Assembly (NCBI GenBank): GCA_963575745.1
Contig: CAUYUJ010016485.1
Location: 15,001-79,000 of the forward strand
From: Prorocentrum cordatum
Taxonomy: Eukaryota; Sar; Dinophyceae; Prorocentrales; Prorocentraceae
Direction: 5' to 3'
Length of the DNA stretch: 64,000 nucleotides
Positions 1 through 11,149 of this stretch are shown here, in pieces; position 1 is the first letter of the stretch; every line of letters begins with the position of its first letter. Made by a program: the position numbers and the translations under genes. Below the pieces are notes generated by a model. That model searched no databases. It was not told where the DNA came from and saw only the letters and a list, made by a program, of their open reading frames with translations.

Positions 1-2523
1 CGCCCCAATTCTCCGACTCAGTTCTGTGCCTATGCGCCCGTCCGAAGCAAGAGACGTCCCGAGATAAGTTAATGATTGCTTGGCTGGGATGGGGACCTCG
101 TTGCGTCCCAAAATATCAGCTTCGGTCCTTACTTTCATAAGTTCCAACTTGCCCCAATTGAACTGCAGCCCGCACTGGCCCCCGCACTCCTCAATGCAGC
201 GCATCAGCTCTTGAACGAGGGCTGGGTCGGAGTCTATGAGCAACGTGTCGTCCGCGTACACGAGCTCCCTCGCAAACTGGTTTTCAGGTATCGGTCCGGC
301 ACGACTCTGAAGCAGCGCGTGCGCGTCCGTGAGAAGCGTCGTCATCACAATGGTGAACAGAAAAGGGGACAGCGGACAGCCTTGGCATATGCCGTACCTC
401 TGCTGATGGATGCTGGACGTGGCCCCGAAGTCCCTCACGACGAAGTTGCGCTCGCTGTAAATCGACACGACGACGTCCACGAAAACTTCTGGGCAACCAA
501 ATCTCCGCAAAGACCCGGCGAGCGCGTCCGGCGAGACCGAGTCGAATGCCTTGGCCCAGTCGAGTGCCAGGAACAAGCGACTTGCATCTCGTGTTGACCA
601 TGTGTCGTCCAGCACCCGGCGGGCTAGGAACACTGCGTCTGCCGTGCCCCGCCCGGAGCGGAACCCGAATTGGGTTCGCCAGATGCGGTCTTCGGCCCCC
701 GCCTGCTTCAGCCTCTGGAGCAGGATGGTTGCGAACAATTTGTAGCCGATGGGCGAGATACTGATGGGGCGGTAGTTCTCGCATTCTGCAGGGTCGCCCT
801 TCTTGAACAGCATCGACACCCTCGCATGCCTCCAAGCTTCTGGGATCTTACCTTGTCTCCAAACGTCGGTGTAGAATTTTGCCAGATAGCTCGGGAGACC
901 TCCCGCGTCGCTCGCCGCTGCTTTCCAGAATTCGGGTGGCACCCCGTCAAGGCCAGAAGCGCGTCCTCGCTTCAATTTCGCAGCTGCGGCCTTCACCTCC
1001 CCCACTGTGATATCACCCATGGAGATGGGCAGGTCGTTGTCGGCAATCCGTGCAGCAACTGGCGGTGCCACTGACGTGGGTCTGACTGCCCACTGCACCC
1101 TCTCGAGGTAGTCGGCCAGAGTCTCAGCACGCTGGTCCGTCTCCACAATGCCCTTGTTGACGTCACGAAGCCTGCCCTGTCTGCGGACAGGGCCTTTCCG
1201 GAGCCTCCTAATCTGATTCCAATCAGCGGATTCCGTGACCGATTCGATCCAAGCGGCCTTGTCCCTGGCAACCGAAGCGCGGATTTTCTTCGATAGGCGC
1301 TTCTCCTCGTCAGTGTCGCCCTGCCTTCTGGCGCTCCCGCGGCGCTCGATCAGCCCCAGCGTTCCGGCGCTCGTCCACGGCCTTGTGGTCCGCCTCGGAA
1401 GGAATGGCAACGTGCGTTCGGCAGCGTGATGAAAACCGTCCACGATACGACTCCAACCAAGATCGACATCCTCGCCTCCAGCTGCTGTGTCCTCGAAGCC
1501 CTCCAAAGCATTCAACATGTTCACGTTGAAAAAACAAGCGGCGAGTGGGTCGGAGAGGGCTGTGACATCAAGGCGTGGACTCTGACTCGCAGGCGCCGTC
1601 TTCTCAACTGACATACGGACACACGCAGTCAACAAGAAATGATGGGTCGACAACGGCACGTCGTGCCTAGCAGCCACGCCAGTGATGTCCCGGAGAAAAG
1701 TCCTCTCGCAGAGTACGAAATCGATCTGCGAGTGCGTCGAGGATCCAATTTGTAGCCCGGCAGGCGTACCCACGTTGTAGTTAGTGACAAGGTTGTGATC
1801 CGGCACGTCAAAAAATGTGTTTGCAACGCACATGTTCAGATTCTCGCACATCTCAACCATGAGGTGCCGGTTGGCGTTTTCCTTGCACGTCTGGTGGGGG
1901 TGTTTGAAAATATAGGGCCCCACCGCGTCACTCTCTCCATCGAGTTGGCCATACAACTTTGCATTCATGTCTCCTAACACAAGCTTGGGTCCATGAGCGG
2001 ATCTTGTGGAAACGAATTCTGACAAACTCGTGAAGAAGTCAAACCGCCGCCGGAACTCGTAACCGCTGCGCGGCGCGTATGCAGAGAAAATAACAGCTTT
2101 ACCTCCTGGGATCCGAAGCTTGAGCGATGCCATGCGGTCCGTCGCCTGGCAAAATCCAACCACAGAGTGCCTGAAACTTGGATGTACGACGAAGCCCACT
2201 CCAGCCCGCTCGTCCTCTGGGTCTCCCGCGCCGCCGGAAAGGACAACGAGGTAGCCGGAATCCGTGACGTACGTGGTAGACTTTGATGTCCATGTCTCTT
2301 GTAGGCACAAGATCTTGATATGTAATTTATCCATTATGGATTCTAGCTCAATTTGTTTCGAGTCTGTATGCCCTTCGATGTTCCAAGATGCAATGTTGAA
2401 TTCGTCAGCCGTGGCAGGGCGTAAACGACCACCCCGAGCCGCAGAAAGTGACAACTTGGCTTGGCCAGCTGGATGTCCACATACTGCAGGTGAAACGTCA
2501 TTGCTCACGCACAGTTGGCGCCC
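1..2523 (-). CDS. LINE ORF2: AP endonuclease and reverse transcriptase (3' end outside window)
   Basis: Non-LTR retrotransposon polyprotein that nicks target DNA and copies its RNA there. It is open from just after the UAG at 2524-2526 to the window edge, about 841 codons, with no stop seen. The endonuclease comes first: ASWNIEG near 2380, CLQETW near 2310, the GDMNA metal and catalytic motif near 1970, QIDFVL near 1725 and an STHHFLL-like motif near 1650. The reverse transcriptase follows: MLFKKGDP at 813, NYRPISI, FGFRSGRGT, ALDWAKAFDSV, QGCPLSPFLF and the catalytic YADD at 247-258. All these landmarks were checked to be in one frame, and it is the frame of ORF1. No RNase H domain is seen within the window. 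No ATG precedes the endonuclease core. The family call is secure; the LINE clade is not determined. Confidence 0.9.
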
Positions 2524-3567
2524 CTACTTGCTGCCCTTGGCGGCAGCCTTCCCTTTCCCCTTCCCTTTCCCGAGGCCTTTGGACGGGATCTTGCCGAGCT
2601 TGGCGTTGAGGTTCGCGACCAAGTCCTGGAAGTTGGTGTAGCCGTCCTGCTTGAACCATTCCTCCCAGCCCGTGCCAAAGTCGGTCTCAAACTTGTTGCC
2701 CACGATCCTCCCGCTCACCGCCACATCGGCACCAACCCACACCGTGCCCTCCGGGTCCGCCCAGACGCTCTCGGCCGTGAAGCCCCACTGCTTGAGAAGG
2801 TGTTTGACGCTAAACGCGAAAGACGTGAGGATACGCTTGGGGAGAACCATGTCCCTCTTTGCCCAAATATCGTTCCCGCCCTCCTTGAGAGAGGCCTGGC
2901 GGAGGAGTTTCACGGCAGTGTCCCTGTCAGCACGGCTCCTGAATCGAACGAAGATGAGACCACGAAACTCCCCTTTAGAGTACACCTCTGCCGGCTGCGG
3001 CCCGTAGAGGTCCCACATGTTCGCCTCTATCCACTTCTTCGCGTTCTCCGTGCTGCCGATCGTCTGAAGGCCACCGACCACCGCAGTGTACTCCTCGTAT
3101 TGGTTCCCATTGCTCTTCTGCGTGTTGTCCATCAGCTTGAGCTCCGAGATCTGGGCCTCCAGCATCTTCAACTGTTCTCGCACTTCTGCATCTGTCCGGG
3201 AACCCGCCGAACTGGTTTCCAAGTGCGTCAGGCGCGCGTCCATGTTCTCCATCTTGCTCTCTACCTCCGTCATCCTCTCCTCCATGGTCCCTCCGATCTC
3301 TGTCACTTTGCGCTCTAAGCCCTCCACCGCCTTCCGAAGTGGCTGCACCTCCTGCTTCAAAAGGTTCGCGATCTGCTGGAGCGTTGGCGGCTGCGCCGCT
3401 GCCTCCTCCGGAGTGCCCGGTGCCATTGGCGAAGATATCTGATGTACCTCCGGGCGCGGCGGGGACAAGTCGAGGTCGTCATCCATCTCGTGGAGGGGGC
3501 TAAACAAGCGGCGACGAACGTCTCGGGTGAGAGTTTCGGCAACTGGTGTTCCTGGCCCACGCGTCAT
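2524..3567 (-). CDS. LINE ORF1: coiled-coil, RNA-binding-like protein
   Basis: The start is taken at the ATG at 3567 (MTRGPG), giving 347 aa. The frame is open further upstream to 3837, but that extension translates a tandem AT-rich repeat. An acidic, Pro-rich N-terminus is followed by about 60 residues of charged heptad-like sequence (around LLKQEV, EGLERKV, MEERMTEVESKM), typical of a coiled coil. A globular segment then contains GLIFVRFRSRADRDTAVKLL, resembling the RNP1 strand and helix of an RRM. The C-terminal tail is Lys/Gly-rich (GLGKGKGKGKAAAKGSK). Order and composition match LINE ORF1 proteins that bind the element RNA. It ends in UAG and the same frame continues directly into ORF2. 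The RRM reading is by eye only. Confidence 0.75.
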   Translation of the reverse strand: MTRGPGTPVAETLTRDVRRRLFSPLHEMDDDLDLSPPRPEVHQISSPMAPGTPEEAAAQPPTLQQIANLLKQEVQPLRKAVEGLERKVTEIGGTMEERMTEVESKMENMDARLTHLETSSAGSRTDAEVREQLKMLEAQISELKLMDNTQKSNGNQYEEYTAVVGGLQTIGSTENAKKWIEANMWDLYGPQPAEVYSKGEFRGLIFVRFRSRADRDTAVKLLRQASLKEGGNDIWAKRDMVLPKRILTSFAFSVKHLLKQWGFTAESVWADPEGTVWVGADVAVSGRIVGNKFETDFGTGWEEWFKQDGYTNFQDLVANLNAKLGKIPSKGLGKGKGKGKAAAKGSK

Positions 3568-3700
3568 CGGAAGGTACGGGTATGGGAATGGAAAATGGGA
3601 AATGTTGGAATAGGAAGAATTGGAGAGTAATTGGAATGGAAAATGGGAAAATGGGAAATGTTGAAATATGAAGAATTGGAGATGGCGACGAAGACGCCTC
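3568..3700 (-). repeat. Short tandem repeat in the LINE 5' region
   Basis: Two imperfect units of about 45-50 bp (3584-3627 and 3632-3682) share GGAATGGAAAATGGGAAA and AAGAATTGGAGA. They lie directly upstream of the ORF1 start, where LINE 5' UTRs often carry tandem monomers. The 5' end of the element was not located. Confidence 0.6.
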
Positions 3701-5140
3701 AAATGGCAAAGCCATGGGCATTGACATCGACACCGTCCGTCCCCCACGGCTACTGCGAACACTGCTCTCACAGCTGCTGCTTCTAATGCTGGTGCTGGAG
3801 CCGCGACAGGTACGGCGAGTGGGACTAATGGCGCCATGGGTATCGCTTCTGCGACTGATGCTACTGACCGTAGTAATTAGGGATACTGGTAATGACACAG
3901 CCATCCTCACGGCGAATACGAATACTGCGACTGGTGATTTTTCTTGTCCCGAAAATTCCGACAACGCCACTGATACGAGCACCGATGCCAATACCGCTGC
4001 GAAAAAAATGCGGATGCCAGATACAGCATCGTCGCATGCAGCTGAAGTGGCCATGGTACTAAGACTTATACCAACGTTCCCGATGCTACTAGTAGTAACA
4101 CCGCAATGTATACAAATACTATTACGAACACCTTTCACATCTGTGTGACACCGATGCGATTGCGACAGCTTCCTATTGGAATACGACGACACACATCTTC
4201 AGTACGAGCCGATGCTGACACACCAGACTTCGTAATTCGCACGCTCATACCTCGTCGCGCTATGGCGCGGCGCATGTGTTCTAATGCGTTGCGCGCTCCA
4301 CGTCCAACCGCGCTCGCCTCTGCCCCCGAAGCACCCGCGCCGGCAGGCGGACGGTGCCCCGTGCACTCACGCAGCTCATCACATCTGCGCTTCGGTTCTG
4401 GGGAACTACATGTCCACCACTTGCCAAACGTAAACCTGCTGCGCCTCGTCACTGGCGTGACACGATGACCAGATCACGCCCCGACCACAGCGATTCCACA
4501 ATGCACCGCGACGCAATTTGAATCTGCAGCGCACGTGGACGCTGCAAGTTGGATGTGCCAGAGTATCCCGGGAACAGCGTCATAGACGCGCAACGGTACA
4601 CGATCCCTCGCATACCACCGCACATTCTACGCAGCTGGTCCAAACTATTCCGTCCTAGTACCACTTAACAAGCACCGCTGGCCCATCAGTTGAGCCTCCC
4701 CCTACCAGAGACGTTATGAGGGGCGTACGAGAATGGAGCTGGAGGAGACAGGGGAAGCTGCACTCTAGCGCGAGTTGCCGCCTCTCGCGCGTGAAATCTT
4801 GTCACTCTGGGATTTACGCTTGCCTGCACGATTGCAGAAGGAAGTATCAAAGTGTTTCAGGCCTCTTCCTGCCCACCACTATCCCGGTTCGCCACATATG
4901 AAGCCAAAGCTGTCACCCACACGCCGCTCACTTGTCGAGGTCGGAAAAATGACATGTGGCAGACATTCCGAACTCCGCCGTTGTCGGCTGGGCGGTGAAT
5001 GTGGAAACAACGCCGTGACACAGCGTTTCCACCCCAATCCCCCCAATCATCCCTCATCCAGTTTCACCTCTTAAAACCTCCCCTCCTCCACCTTGTTCTC
5101 CCTCATCCAATTTCACATCTTAAACGGCATCCTCCTCCCC
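3701..5140. other. Gene-free stretch upstream of the LINE
   Basis: No recognisable gene. From 3715 to 4150 the sequence is rich in degenerate ACT, GCT and GAT triplets and stays open on both strands, which looks like a decayed trinucleotide tract and not a protein. It may include part of the LINE 5' region. Confidence 0.4.
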
Positions 5141-5372
5141 CTAGTCTTCCTCCTCCTCCTCCTCCGCCTCCTCCTCCTGCACCCACCCTCCCCCTTCTCC
5201 TCCACCTCCTCCTACTTCTCCTCCACCCCCTCCTCCTCCTCCTCCTCCTCCTCCTCCTCCTCCTCCGCCTCCTCCTACTTCTCCTCCACCCCCTCCTCCT
5301 CCTCCTCCTCCTCCTGCTCCTCCTCCTGCTCCTCCTCCTCCTCCTCCTCCTCCTCTCCTCCTCCTCCCATTG
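5141..5372. repeat. (CTC/TCC)n microsatellite
   Basis: Long, slightly interrupted CTC/TCC run. It produces spurious poly-Leu, poly-Ser and poly-Arg reading frames on both strands. Confidence 0.9.
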
Positions 5373-6557
5373 GAACAGGGCCAACCATCGACGGGATACA
5401 AGGCCACCATCGCTCCCGCGCCACCCTTCAAGGCGGCCCGCCGCCCCTCGCTGTCTCGCCCTCCGCCCGCCCCCAGGCGGCGGCGGCGGCGCCTTCAGGC
5501 AGTCGATGACCAGCTGGGGCATCGGCTGCCTGTAGGTCCCCAGGATCATGTACCAGCACTCCGCAAGGTGCAGAACGTCCTGCTCCCTGCGCGCGCGAGC
5601 TCCCGAGGGAGGCGGAGGGAAAGGAGGAGACGGCGGCCATGGCCAAGACTGAACGCGGAAAGGTCGGTGTTGATCTTGTTTATCGTCCATCTGGGTCATC
5701 GTCCATTAATTCGCGGATCATCCCCGCGAGTAGGCGACGGCTGACATGGACCATCGGCGTCGACAGGATCCTGCGGCACCTTTGTCATGGACACCGCTTT
5801 GCCTCCCTCGAAGGAGGGACGATCAACGACCGATGCTGGCCGGCGCAGCAGTGACGGGGGTGGGGCGATCTGCCCCACTCCGTCGGTGCGCCCACTGGTG
5901 GGGGGCCCGCCGAGCTCCGACAAATCGTGTCTGTACTGTCGTCTGTCGTCTTGTTCGACTCCCGCACGGCCGACGGAAGCGGGGGCACCGCGGGGGCGCG
6001 CCACGCGGAGCTCTGGGAGCGCGTGCTCGCTCGCGGACGAGGAGAGGAGGGCAGGACCGGTCGGCATCGAATGGGCGTAGCTCGGCCCCCGAGATCCTTC
6101 AGCTCATGGATCTGGCCCCTGAGCGTCTCCCTGGCGACGGGGAGGGCGAGGATTACTGGAAGTGCTGGATTCGGTATGCCAGGACACAGAGATTCGCTCA
6201 GTTCAGAAATCCTCACATCCCCTGTCGCCATGAGCGCATTTTCCTATTCGCGGCCGTAACGGGCGGTATGCGGAGGGAGGCGGGGGTGGACAGTCGGGGG
6301 CATAACGTAGCGCCCCCCCCCCCCCCCCAAAGACTGTGGTGCTGAACGCACTGCGGCAGTGTCGGGGACGCACTGAGGAGGGTAGCACTACGTCATGGGG
6401 GGGAAAGGACGGGGGAGGAGAGGGGGCATAACGCGCGTTATGGCCCAGAGTGTTGTTTGTTTATTTTCGTGCTTTGCCAAAAAGAAGTAATAACCATAAT
6501 ACCAATAATGATAGAAGAAGAAGAAGAAAAAAATACGATGAAGAATAATGCGAAAAA
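5373..6557. other. Gene-free GC-rich stretch
   Basis: Overlapping frames are open on both strands only because of high GC. No protein family or conserved motif was recognised. A poly-C run lies near 6310-6328. Confidence 0.4.

Positions 6558-6637
<80 letters not shown>
6558..6637. repeat. (AGT)n microsatellite
   Basis: About 26 near-perfect AGT/TAG repeats flanked by AT-rich sequence with many AATAAT and GAAGAA triplets. Confidence 0.9.
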
Positions 6638-6933
6638 ATAAAAACAAGAATAAGAATACGAATAATCATAATAATGATAGGAAAGTAATACGAATCCTGA
6701 TAGTAGTACTACGAAGAATGGAATTAACGATAATTACACATGAACAAGAGAGGAGAGACAACAACGACAAAATATCTAGGGTCAGATCGCGGAGCGGAAG
6801 GATCCCAGGGTGCGCGTGCAGCTCGGCCCCTGGGGCACGGCCAGTCGCACGCTCCTCCCGCCCCGCTCCTCTGCCTCCGCCCCTCCCTGCCCCCGAGGGC
6901 TCACAACAGAGGGCAAGGGGGCCTCGCCAGGAA

Positions 6934-6934
<1 letters not shown>

Positions 6935-6983
<49 letters not shown>
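6935..6983. repeat. (ACG)n microsatellite
   Basis: About 16 uninterrupted ACG/GAC triplets. No gene surrounds it. Confidence 0.9.
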
Positions 6984-6985
<2 letters not shown>

Positions 6986-7311
6986 CCCCCCAGGGCGCCG
7001 AGACACGCCTTTCGTGACTCCTCGCAACGCCCCCCGAGGGTCTGGATGTCTGCGCGTGGCAAGATCCGTCGGCATCGGATCGGGAAGTCGGGTCGGATCG
7101 GAAAAGGCGTCGGATCAGTCCGCCGCATCAGCACGGAGCCAGAATCGAACCGACTTCGGCCGCGCCACGCAAGCATCGGGCCGCATAGCATCGCCCGAAC
7201 ATGGGTGTCGACTCTGGTCGGGCGGGCCACAATCGGCATCGAATCGAATCGATCGGGTCGCGAATCGCGGGAAGTGCCATGGACGAGGAGGGGGGGTAGG
7301 CAGGGGGAGTT

Positions 7312-7727
7312 TGGACGCCCGAAATGGGTACGGAAAGCATGGGCACAATGCCCAACAGCAAATGTGGCCCCGAATCCTCAGCGGCCGCTGCTTGGCAGGC
7401 GGCCTTCTGTCTCAGATGGACACAAGTCGCGGCGACGCCGACAGCGAACCCTGTCCAAAATGAACAGGATTGGAGGCCTGGAAATGGGCACCAACACCAA
7501 GACAGGGGGGTGCCTCCACAGGGGAATGATGATCCTAGATTTCGGTGTTGGTGGTCATATTTCGGTCACCTTGGAAGCCAGAATATTACCACCATCGCCG
7601 AAATTAAGATCTTCTTCTCTCGGTGGAAGCACACCGCCGATCTTGGTGTTGGTGTCAATCTCTAGGCCTGCAGGAACTGCTGTTGAGCATTGTACCCATT
7701 CTTTCCGTGCCCATCTCGTTCGTGCAG
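7312..7727. mobile_element. Inverted-repeat element family T1, copy 1, carrying a nested insertion
   Basis: Family T1 begins TGGACGCCCGAAATGGGTA and ends in its inverse, with arms near 60 bp in the cleanest copy (58750-58968). Shared internal blocks include CAGCGGCCGCTG and GTCTC.RATGGACA. This copy is split by a 201-bp element at 7470-7670. Removing that insertion restores the order seen in the other copies. No transposase is encoded, so it is a MITE-like non-autonomous element. Confidence 0.75.
7470..7670. mobile_element. Nested 201-bp MITE with 5-bp target-site duplication
   Basis: The imperfect inverted arms of about 47 bp share AGGCCT, ACACCAACACCAAGA-type and GTGCCTCCAC-type blocks. 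The 5 bases CAGGA occur immediately before (7465-7469) and after (7671-7675). The uninterrupted T1 copy reads ACAAGAACTGCTGTTG at the matching point near 58903, which is the expected empty site. No coding capacity. Confidence 0.75.
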
Positions 7728-7729
7728 GG

Positions 7730-7790
7730 GGAGGAGGAGGAGGAGGAGGAGGAGGAGGAGGAGGAGGATGAGGAGGAGGAGGAGGAGGAC
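7730..7790. repeat. (GAG)n microsatellite
   Basis: Interrupted GAG/GGA run between T1 copy 1 and the fold-back repeat that follows. Confidence 0.9.
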
Positions 7791-7795
7791 TCGTG

Positions 7796-7945
7796 GGGGG
7801 CCACACGCGAACCCTACCCCTGCCCCCCACGAGTTCTGAGGGGGAGGGGGGGGGTCACTTCGTTCAGGAGCTCCCGAGCGAAGTGAACCCCACCCTCCCC
7901 CTCAGAAATCGTGGGGGGCAGGGGTAGGGTTCGCAGGTGGCCCCC
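7796..7945. mobile_element. Fold-back element with 67-bp arms
   Basis: The arms 7796-7862 and 7879-7945 are near-perfect inverted copies around a 16-base loop. They begin GGGGGCCAC and contain CGAACCCTACCCCTGCCCCC. This is a MITE-like or fold-back structure with no coding capacity. Confidence 0.75.
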
Positions 7946-9404
7946 TAACAGACGGGACCCCCACGAAGCACGAAGCACGAAGCACGCTCGCACACGGGCA
8001 CACCGTCCGGGGTGCTGCGGCGGCTGCGGGTGCGGCGCCGGGGCGCCGGAACGCCGGAAGGTGGCGCCCGAGAAGGAATCCGACTCGGCACTGCTCCACA
8101 GCTCCATTGTGGCAACGTGTAACTTGAGTAGTCCAACAACCCGGGTAGCAACGCTCCAGAGCAGGCGGCAAGCTTGCAGAGGACCCTTGCCAGGAATCCT
8201 CCCCAAAGTCCTCCCTCCCCAAGGTCCTCCCTCCTCCAAATCCTCCCTCCCTCTTCGACGCTCAAAATCCTCCCTCCCCCAAAACCTCCCAAAAATCCTC
8301 CGTCCACCAAGCGCGTCGGCGGACCGCGAGCGATAGCCAGGCGGCAATGGCGACGTGGCGGCCGCTAGGCTGGCGGGAGGGGAGAGCAACGGAGAGTACC
8401 AGCCCGGCGGGTGGATGAATGCAACCTGCATCGGCGCGGACGCATGCCTCCCCTTGATGAAAGGACGAGGGAGAGACACGAAAAACGATCAAACCTGTAG
8501 CGAGGATGAGTGGGGAAGGACAGAAAAGATTGAGGCGCTATAGGTATGGGTGCGGGTTGCACGACCCCGAGAAGGGTTCCCGTTTGAGCGGGGACCCCCA
8601 TTCGACAACACACACGCACACAAAAGCCGCCCTTCGGAATTCCCCCCGAGAAACCTAGGGTTCGCGTGGGTAAGAGTGCTAGCTAGTTGTCAGCTCACGG
8701 CACCTGGGGTGTGCTCGCGTCGTGGGATGTAGCTCGGCTTTTCGTGCCCGGCCGAAACATTCAAAGCTCCTCCTACCCAGTTCCCCCGCCCATTTCCTCC
8801 CTGCCCCCGAAGGAAGAACACAAAGAAACAGCAGGGGGCCTCGCCTGCAAGCGGCCCCCCGAGGCGCCGAGACAGTGCATAACGCCCGTCGTGACGTGTT
8901 CGCAACGCCGTGAGGTCCCGATGTCTCCGTGCAGCAAGATCAGCCGGCATCGAGTCGGGAAATCGGACCACGGCGGGAAAAGAACATCGCATCGGGCCGC
9001 ACTGGCACGGGTCCGAGATCGAATCGGATCGGCCGCGCCAGGATGCACAGAACAGGGACCGTGCACAGCATCGAGCCGCATCGGATCGGCGCAGCGTCGG
9101 CGCTGACCCGTCTCGGGCGGGCCGGCATCGACATCGAACTGGAGCGAGGCAGGATCAAAAGTGGGGCCCCGCGGGCGGCTGGCCTCATGGCGTGCTTGAT
9201 GGTCTGGCTGAGCTGCCTGTCCTCTACCTCCACCGCGCCGCGCGGAGGCAGCGCGGAGGATGGGCGCCGGGACCGAGACCGAAGCTGGAAGCCCAGGCGC
9301 GCGGCTCGTGGCAGGGGGCTCGGATGGGCCAAGCGGGGGATGCTGCAAGGGGCCCACTGGACAGCTACGCATCCGGATGGCGCGGTCTGGGTGTGCCCCA
9401 CACT
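7946..9404. other. Gene-free stretch
   Basis: No gene recognised. It holds short CCTCCCTCC-rich tracts (8200-8290) and a GAATCG-rich patch (8935-9130) like those at 7075-7265 and 18050-18280. Confidence 0.4.
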
Positions 9405-9563
9405 CCAACGGCCCTAGGACACATATAAATACACACAAATAAAAGGATGTCCCATGTTTTCCCATATTTTCTGGGTTTCTGTCTTCCCCCCCACTTCCCA
9501 TATTTTCCAAATATTTTCTGGGGAATCGACGATTAATTGTGTCTGTGTGTTCTTTCCCCTCCT
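9405..9563. mobile_element. hAT-like MITE family T2, copy 1
   Basis: AT-rich element of about 160 bp: ACACACAAATAAA near the left end, repeated CCCATATTTTC, then TTAATTGTGTCTGTGTGTT and CCCCTCCT at the right end. The other copies are at about 17228-17372 and 55857-56016; the third has an 8-bp target duplication. Confidence 0.7.
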
Positions 9564-9949
9564 GAAAGGGGGAGGGGGAGGGAGCGAACGTGGGTGCAAG
9601 CCAGGCGCGCTCGCGCCATAACTGACATCCGACCCATTCCCCGCCCATCCTTTTCCCACTGCGCTGACATGCTCGCCATCCACACGGCTACGGAGCTGAA
9701 CTTGTGAATATGAAGGTGGCGTTCGCAATGTCGGCATGTTGGCATCAGAGCGCTTGGAACAGCACTGGGGACCGAGCGACCCCACTCCTGGCAGCTGGAA
9801 TGGTGAGGAGCCTACCGTCCAGCCGTGCAGCAAGAACGCACGAGGAGGATGCAAGGGCCTTGGAAAGCCGTGTCGACCTTTTGCGAGCGGGGCAGGGCCA
9901 GCGAAAGGGCCCAAGTCGAGCCAGAGCACCAGGCTGCGTCTCTTTGCTA

Positions 9950-10460
9950 AATCTGCGAAAGCTGAAATCAGGCCAGAACGCTCGGCCCCCCTGTGGCGAG
10001 TCTGGTGGAAGGAACCTTTGACCTGTAATCGAGCCAGAACACCATGTTGGGGCTCATGCCTGGACCAAGTCAAGCCAGAACACGGTGGTGAGCCTCATGT
10101 CTGGATCTGGGGGGACGGGAATCAAGCCACAACACCGTAGTGAGCCTCATTTCTGGAACATATCGGACCAGAACCCCAGAGTGAGTCTCATTTCTGGATC
10201 TGCGAGGGCCGAAACTGAACCAGAGCACAATAGCCAATCGAGTCCAGACAGCCGCCGGATCGGTGAAACGCCGGTGGAAACTCGGGTGAAAGGAGAACAA
10301 GCCAGAATACTCGAATGAGTCTCATTTATGGGCCAAATCGAGCCAAGACCACAATGGCGGGTCTCATTTCTGTATCGGGGAGGGCTGCAGTGGAGCCAGA
10401 ACGCCATAGTCTGCCCAACGTCTGGGCCAAGTCGAGCCAGAACGCAATAGTGAACGTTTT
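9950..10460. repeat. Degenerate minisatellite, unit about 50-60 bp
   Basis: Repeated blocks combine AAGTC.AGCCAGAACACCA with GTGAGCCTCATTTCTGGATC. At least seven degenerate units can be followed. No coding frame is shared between units. Confidence 0.65.
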
Positions 10461-10685
10461 CTTATTCGGCGTTTCGACATTGGGCGGAAGGGGGGGCGAG
10501 GGGGGGAGAGGGGGGGAGGTCTGGCCCTGGACCTCTGCTTAATGGCGCCTGTTTGGGACCGTGCGTCCTGTGGGGGGGGACCCCACCTGCCTGAAACAGG
10601 CGCCAAAAACAGCCCAGATCTACCTCCATGGGGGGGTGCGAGGGCCCGCGCCGCACTTCTGGACCGAATCAGGCCGGAACACCAC
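10455..10685. repeat. Dispersed repeat T4, copy 1
   Basis: Shares GTGAACGTT, GGGCGGAAGGGGGG, GACCTCTGCT, CAGGCGCCAAAAA and GTGCGAGGGCCCGCGCCG, in the same order, with 22503-22690. It has inner inverted segments and no coding capacity. Confidence 0.65.
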
Positions 10686-11149
10686 AGCGAGCGCTGCCAG
10701 ACCCTTCGAGGCCGCGCCGTTGGGCGGGTGCGGCGCCTCCCCCCCGGTTCCCCCCCCTGTGGAGATTCTGGCGTAGCGAGTCACACTAGCCCTTTAGAGC
10801 GTTCAGTCATCGACCCGACCTAAGGAACAATACATAAGGAACGAACCCCTTATGCTTCCAAGGAATAACGCATCAGGAACGATAAGTAATACATCACACC
10901 TAAGGAACGATGCATAGCGCATGCAAGCCTAAGGGACAACCGAGCCCCTTTTAGAAAGTATGTGCTCCTCACTCAAGCCGCTCACTGTAAAAGCTCAACC
11001 ACAAAAAACCTTACACGAGAACCCCAGGACATCCATTGGATCTTGGCGTGGGAACGTCACGCTTTCCATTGTAAAACCGTCGAAACCCAAGAAGCCCAGG
11101 GCACCCTGGAGGCAAGCAGGGGGTTTCTTGGCATGGGCTTCCACTGATG
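10686..11149. other. Gene-free stretch with short repeats
   Basis: Several copies of CTAAGGAACRATRCAT lie between 10815 and 10940. From 11020 to 11145 the sequence matches 55735-56050 without the T2 insertion, so it is an empty-site relative of that locus. Confidence 0.5.

Noticed and set aside
2515-3318. 267-aa plus-strand frame
   Set aside because: It is the antisense of LINE ORF1; the minus strand shows the coherent coiled coil and the join to ORF2.
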